From contig OY762936.1 of the NCBI GenBank assembly GCA_963666935.1, positions 1,178,001-1,242,000 of the forward strand: a stretch of 64,000 bases of DNA, read 5' to 3'. The notes beneath the pieces were generated by a model, which saw only the letters and a list, made by a program, of their open reading frames with translations, was not told the origin of the DNA and ran no database searches. A program made the position numbers and the translations under genes. Shown here in pieces: positions 60,199-64,000 of the stretch (the stretch's first letter is position 1; every line of letters starts with the position of its first letter). The DNA is from G963666935 sp963666935. GTDB lineage: Bacteria > Bacillota > Clostridia > Christensenellales > CAG-138.

Positions 60199-61131
60199 AT
60201 GAAAACTAAATTAATAACGATTATTTTCCTTATTGGCTGCATAGGCAGTATGATGATATCCTGCAATAATTCAGCGAATAGAATATTAGAGGAAACTCTA
60301 AACATTTCTAATGATCAAGCTCTAGAAATTGAAAATCAATTTTCTGATCGAAAAATCAGTATTGCTGCGATTAACCCTTCTGAAAATCCTATTGTTAGAG
60401 AATTGGATCAAGCGTTTGAAGCATATGATGTTACTTCGGACGATGCCACACAATATTTGCTTATTGTAACAACGGAAGACAAAAGCTACTGTGCGATTCT
60501 TGATGAGAATCTTGGAATAATAGATGGAGCCATAGACAATACAATGTTCCCAATAAATGAAATGTTAAAAGAGACTTTGAATATTCCTGCTGATCAAGCT
60601 TTAGAAATTGAAAAACATTTTTTTGATCGAGAAATTAGTATTGCTTCTATTAACCCATCGGAAAATCCTATTGTTAGAAAGTTAGATCAAGCGTTTGAAG
60701 CATATGATGTTACTTCGGACGATGCCACACAATATTTGCTTATTGTAACAACGGAAGACAAAAGCTATTGTGCGATTCTTGATGAGAATCTTGGAATAAT
60801 AGATGGAGCCATAGACAATACAATGTTCCCAATAAATGAAATGTTAAAAGAGACTTTGAATATTCCTGCTGATCAAGCTTTAGAAATTGAAAAACATTTT
60901 TTTGATCGAGAAATTAGTATTGCTTCTATTAACCCATCGGAAAATCCTATTGTTAGAAAGTTAGATCAAGCGTTTGAAGTATATGATATTATTTCGGATG
61001 ACACTACACAATATTTGCTTATTGTAACAACGGAAGACAAAAGCTATTGTGCGATCCTTGATGAGAATCTTGGGATAATAGATGGAGCTATAGACAATAC
61101 AATGTTCCCAAGTTTGTCAAAGTTGTTTTAA
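60199..61131 (+). CDS. Lipoprotein with three near-identical 93-residue repeats
   Basis: Exported lipoprotein of 310 residues. The signal ends in SMMISC with lipobox Cys22. The rest is three tandem units of 93 residues starting (I/M)L(E/K)ETLNI and each containing SENPIVR-LDQAFE-YD and YLLIVTTEDKSYCAILDENLG. One Cys per unit is conserved. AAAGGAAAAAG precedes ATG 60199. It follows the secreted-protein gene on the same strand, so read-through from the ECF-type promoter is possible. Function unknown. Confidence 0.75.
   Translation: MKTKLITIIFLIGCIGSMMISCNNSANRILEETLNISNDQALEIENQFSDRKISIAAINPSENPIVRELDQAFEAYDVTSDDATQYLLIVTTEDKSYCAILDENLGIIDGAIDNTMFPINEMLKETLNIPADQALEIEKHFFDREISIASINPSENPIVRKLDQAFEAYDVTSDDATQYLLIVTTEDKSYCAILDENLGIIDGAIDNTMFPINEMLKETLNIPADQALEIEKHFFDREISIASINPSENPIVRKLDQAFEVYDIISDDTTQYLLIVTTEDKSYCAILDENLGIIDGAIDNTMFPSLSKLF
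60283..61119 (+). repeat. Three in-frame 279-bp tandem repeats
   Basis: Units at 60283-60561, 60562-60840 and 60841-61119, exact period 279 bp. Units 2 and 3 differ at very few positions and unit 1 joins them in its second half, showing recent duplication or gene conversion. Confidence 0.92.
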
Positions 61132-61271
61132 GAATGTGTTCCAATTCACTCATATATTTGTCCATTTAAGATATTAAGTAATCCTAAAAATATTCGTTGA
61201 TAGATTTTTCTGATGGGATACTTTAATGAAAGGGAAACCATAGCGACTTATGTTATGGGGCTATGGTTTGA

Positions 61272-61400
61272 GCATATCATAATGATCCATTTGTTGTCAC
61301 AGTTTTGGATTCCAATGGTGATCGTTCATTGCGATCTGCATGGGCGGGAAGTTTGCGGGGCTATGTACATATGAACTATTTGAAGCTGGAAAATGATTAA
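61272..61400 (+). pseudogene. C-terminal relic of an exported protein gene
   Basis: The frame without start reads HNDPFVVTVLDSNGD, then AWAGSLRGYVHMNYLKLEND-stop. The GYVHMNYLKL end resembles an SH3-like or small exported beta domain. There is no start codon or ribosome binding site, so it appears decayed. The rest of 61132-61428 shows nothing clear. Confidence 0.4.
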
Positions 61401-61428
61401 GAAATTCTAATAGGAGGAGTTTGCTATC

Positions 61429-61998
61429 GTGTCAGATAAATTTCTTACCCACTGCGTCGCGAGGATAATATCCTTTATACTGCTTATCGTTTGCGCCTAC
61501 ATGGTATTCTGGGAGGGTACGATATGCATTGGTATTTTGAATGGAGAGGTGGAAATGCGGTTTGAGAACGGCGAAAGGGGCTTTTTGTGCGGAGAGAAGC
61601 CTGCCGCTTGGGTCGCGCTTCCCGAGACAGTATACCTTGATGGGGAGGTGGACGGCGCCGTGTACGCCGGCGTGTGTGCTATGGGGCTTGACCGGCAGTT
61701 GCCTTTTATCGCGGTATATGCCATGCTGTGCGTGCTGCTGTTCAACGGTGTAAGGGGCCGGCTAATCTCCAAACAAAATGAAACGCTGCTCATGATATGT
61801 GGCGTTGTAACGGTTCTTGCCGCAGTGCTTATTCCGTTGATCAACTACTACGCCATTCCGGCGATGCTTGCCCCAAGGAGAGTGGATGTAAGTCTGGATA
61901 TCAGCAAGGGCCCGCACGTATGGCAAGGTTTAGCGCTGGTGCTGGCGGCGGATGTGATAAAGCAGGGCAGAAAGGCAAAGGAGATGAGCCAGACTTAG
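61429..61998 (+). CDS. Four-TM membrane protein of unknown function
   Basis: Integral membrane protein of 189 residues from GTG 61429 with AGGAGGAG upstream. Hydrophobic segments lie at about 13-33, 88-106, 118-140 and 162-176. A loop of about 50 residues with two Cys separates the first two. The layout resembles DUF2975-type proteins, but no firm match can be stated and no HTH partner gene follows. Higher GC than its neighbours. Confidence 0.6.
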   Translation: MSDKFLTHCVARIISFILLIVCAYMVFWEGTICIGILNGEVEMRFENGERGFLCGEKPAAWVALPETVYLDGEVDGAVYAGVCAMGLDRQLPFIAVYAMLCVLLFNGVRGRLISKQNETLLMICGVVTVLAAVLIPLINYYAIPAMLAPRRVDVSLDISKGPHVWQGLALVLAADVIKQGRKAKEMSQT

Positions 61999-62444
61999 CG
62001 TGCCGTATTATTGGGTACATTCCGAATTTTATGCAAACGCGAGAATCGCATAAGACAGAGCGACTTTTCATTTGGCGGGAAAGCTGGAAACGGCATTCCC
62101 GCCTTAGTTGTATCGATGGTATGCCAAAGGACGGCCGGCCATGCCGATAATAAGGCCTCGTGCGTTGTCATAGCTTTTTTAGTGATCCCTCATGAAAGGT
62201 CGAAAGTATATTGTCAAAAATTTTAGGTAAATAGAGTATAGAAGACATGCATGGAAGGACTAAGCAATATTGCCCATTACATGCATGTGGCGCCACGAAT
62301 ATTGTAGTAACCTGCAAATAACCCCACCATGGGGTTGAAAAATCTCCGCATTTTTTAAGATTTTCTCAATCAAGAGGGATAAAGGCGGTCTTGCACAACC
62401 CTCCCTATACGGCCCTTAAAAGGGCTGGATAGACTCAATATGTA
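61999..62444. other. Intergenic region with repeat copy 2
   Basis: No convincing gene. A GGCGGGAA...TTCCCGCC inverted repeat lies at about 62075-62103, and the dispersed hairpin repeat at 62231-62339. The remainder shows nothing recognisable. Confidence 0.5.
62231..62339 (+). repeat. Dispersed hairpin repeat, copy 2
   Basis: Second copy of the element at 56529-56636. The outer ACATGCATG/CATGCATGT arms are identical; GTGGTGCCAC becomes GTGGCGCCAC, which keeps the small hairpin. The inner GTCC arm is GCCC, which weakens the inner stem. Confidence 0.85.
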
Positions 62445-62846
62445 ACGAGCTTTTCGCGCGAGTCAGAACGACGGAACAATGCCTCGCAGAGATTGCCGTT
62501 TTGAAATCACATATCATCAATTATGTAAAAACCCGTGAGGCTTACATCTCATATGGAAGGGTCGGGTACTCAAAAAAGTTTTTATTCCAGCATGAAGGCG
62601 GCATCCTCTTGTATAAGGAGGCGAAGAAAGCATTCGACGAGCTGGGTACAAAAAGCTGCCCACCGTCAAGGGCTTGCAGACTGAGTAGCTTCTCTGCTAT
62701 CCGAAAAAAAGACGCCTAACTATGCTGAGTATCGTATGGCTCGAGATGCGATGAAAGAACTTCTGGCGGTCAAAGCCAATGTTGATCGTCTGCTCGGCAA
62801 CTATGAGCACGATTACGAGAAAGAAAAGGTTCTGGAACAACGATAA
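62445..62846 (+). pseudogene. Decayed relaxase (mobilisation protein) C-terminus
   Basis: The frame at 62501-62650 reads KSHIINYVKTREAYISYG and FQHEGGILLYKEAKKAFDEL, characteristic of the C-terminal part of relaxases of Clostridial conjugative/mobilisable elements. After frameshifts near 62648 and 62686 it continues ASLLSEKKTPNYAEYR and ELLAVKANVDRLLG to a stop at 62844. No nickase domain remains. It marks a lost integrative element. Confidence 0.7.
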
Positions 62847-62912
62847 GGCTGTTATGGCCTCCATGGGCTTTTATTGACCCTCTATACCCCTAGGCGTAAA
62901 TTTATTTTGTAG

Positions 62913-63053
62913 GTTTAACACTTCCAATATGACACCCAAACTTTGGAAAATCTTTTATGAATATCTAAAATATATTCTTGGAAATTTTAGATAATTTTGA
63001 AAGATTATCTCTTTTTCGCGGCGTCTATATAGCAGGAACAAAGAGATCAATGC
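62913..63053. repeat. Duplicated divergent-promoter cassette, copy 2
   Basis: Second copy of 59303-59443. The minus-strand promoter (TAAAAG-17-TGTCATATT, 62926-62957) is kept but faces the relaxase relic, with no gene to drive. Confidence 0.78.
62998..63030 (+). promoter_or_regulatory. ECF-type promoter of the terminal lipoprotein gene
   Basis: TGAAAG-ATTATC..., 18-bp spacer, CGTCTATAT. It parallels the promoter at 59387 and has the CGTC form of many ECF -10 elements. Confidence 0.65.
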
Positions 63054-63138
63054 CGCAATATGCTGCGGGTTGCGATTATATATACAAACTGTAGTGAAAA
63101 TCCCAAGAACTATCCGAACAAAGAAAGGACAGGGGATA

Positions 63139-64000
63139 ATGTCTAGAATCAAATTATTTTGGAGCAAGAATCTTATGCGTAGGCGAGTTTATCTTATACT
63201 TATTCTCTTACTGCAATTAACCCTATTAAATGGTTGCCTGCCAATCCCACACAATGTGCAGAACGTTGATTATGGGAAATATATGGTACCTTTGAGTGAG
63301 CTGAGCCTTAGCGAAAATCGGATCGAATTACAAATAAATGATTCATATGCAATTGATACCACTATCAATATGCAATTTTTAAACCCCAACATCATAAGCG
63401 AATATGAAGTCCGATCAAAATGTTTTACAGAGGAAGCGATCCGCCATATTTTAAATGATTACAGTAATTGGGAGGTTCTTGATGGTGCACTTTTATCTTC
63501 GGGGGACCTAAATGAAGATACCTATATCCCTTTTATATGCAAAAGCAATTACTATAGCATATATGTCAATGAAAAACGAGGCATTCTTACATGTGCAAGT
63601 AAATCTTATGCCGCATCAGATCTTAGTAATATAGTTGATATATCTCAGGTTGACAACAAGGATTTTAATGATGCCTGCAAACTTGCGAATGGATTTATTG
63701 AGAGAATTGATTGTGAACTGATTCCAACATTCAGTGAAGCATACTGTAATGATGGTACATATTATTGGTGCTTCGATTACGCTCAAGCTATTGATGGGAT
63801 TAGGATAGTACAAGATGCCGTCGGTGTAAAAAACGAAAACGCCCCTTACTTGCCAGAAGTTGAGATTATAATTAAAGACAAGGAGTTGTACTTTTTTTCT
63901 GCCGTACTTATGGAAAAGATAAACTCAATCAATGATTATGAGAATGTAATATCGTTGGATGGCGCAATACAAATAATTTCGGATAAGAGCAACTTGCTAT
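63139..64000 (+). CDS. Lipoprotein of unknown function, 3' end beyond window
   Basis: Open frame of 287 codons from ATG 63139 (AGGGGA upstream) to the window end. The N-terminus MSRIKLFWSKNLMRRRVYLI leads into a hydrophobic stretch ending LLNGC, a lipobox with Cys33. The mature part is polar and contains SNYYSIYVNEKRGILTC and YCNDGTYYWCFDYA. It is driven by an ECF-type promoter and is the likely downstream member of the sigma regulon. AT-rich codon use, like the 60199 gene. Confidence 0.78.
   Translation, partial: MSRIKLFWSKNLMRRRVYLILILLLQLTLLNGCLPIPHNVQNVDYGKYMVPLSELSLSENRIELQINDSYAIDTTINMQFLNPNIISEYEVRSKCFTEEAIRHILNDYSNWEVLDGALLSSGDLNEDTYIPFICKSNYYSIYVNEKRGILTCASKSYAASDLSNIVDISQVDNKDFNDACKLANGFIERIDCELIPTFSEAYCNDGTYYWCFDYAQAIDGIRIVQDAVGVKNENAPYLPEVEIIIKDKELYFFSAVLMEKINSINDYENVISLDGAIQIISDKSNLL

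Noticed and set aside
62501..62719. A 72-codon intact gene
   Set aside because: The sequence continues as a relaxase C-terminus only after frameshifts, so it is part of a pseudogene.

Overview
This 64 kb window looks like a chromosomal segment of an anaerobic, probably spore-forming member of the Bacillota (class Clostridia). The signs are MutS2, a T-box leader, an L21-Prp-L27 block with the N-terminally extended L27 that Prp trims, a BofC-like gene beside ruvCAB, an archaeal/eukaryotic-type prolyl-tRNA synthetase, the anaerobic (cbi) cobalamin route, and strong GGAGG ribosome binding sites with several TTG/GTG starts. No rRNA, CRISPR array or complete insertion sequence was seen. The species cannot be named from the sequence.

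Layout. 1-17.3 kb is housekeeping on the + strand: mutS2 (cut by the window edge), a DUF523 protein, a two-component system with an HtrA protease, a BofC-like protein, ruvC-ruvA-ruvB, a coiled-coil protein, T-box-proS, a transglutaminase-like lipoprotein and a strange iron-ADH-family protein. A minus-strand block (rplU-prp-rpmA, ogg), an MBL hydrolase and tRNA-Leu(UAA) follow. 17.5-23.4 kb holds a VanZ-like protein, a DrrAB-type ABC exporter, a GGDEF protein and an ArsR regulator with two half-size YraQ/ArsP-type permeases. 23.5-30.6 kb is an aromatic amino acid operon (DAHP synthase, tyrA, aroB, aroC, pheA, a fused aroE-aroK, aroQ). It is preceded by a 31-codon leader peptide with eight Tyr/Phe codons and a complete set of alternative hairpins, so it should be controlled by ribosome-mediated attenuation. 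aroA is absent. 30.7-36.9 kb carries a superoxide dismutase, a DEAD-box helicase with a zinc-ribbon gene, lipB-lipA, and an ornithine cyclodeaminase-like/threonine dehydratase-like pair.

37.4-51.2 kb is a 15-gene, translationally coupled cobalamin operon on the minus strand (cbiD to cbiC). It faces a + strand unit of cbiK and a BtuFCD-like ABC transporter across a 250-300 bp region with two divergent cobalamin-riboswitch-like leaders. cbiL, the uroporphyrinogen methyltransferase and the corrinoid adenosyltransferase are not present here.

56.1-64 kb is an accessory region. It has a tRNA 3' fragment, resolvase and relaxase remnants, two dispersed repeat families, and what appears to be a self-contained ECF sigma/anti-sigma system. 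A shared promoter motif, TGA(A/C)AG-ATT followed 17-18 bp downstream of the hexamer by (T/C)GTC, lies twice in tandem before the sigma gene. It also lies before a secreted protein, before a small ORF plus a second secreted protein, and before a lipoprotein that runs off the window end. The best candidates for new biology are the Tyr/Phe attenuator, this ECF regulon with its duplicated divergent promoter cassette, and the iron-ADH homologue that has lost all four metal ligands.
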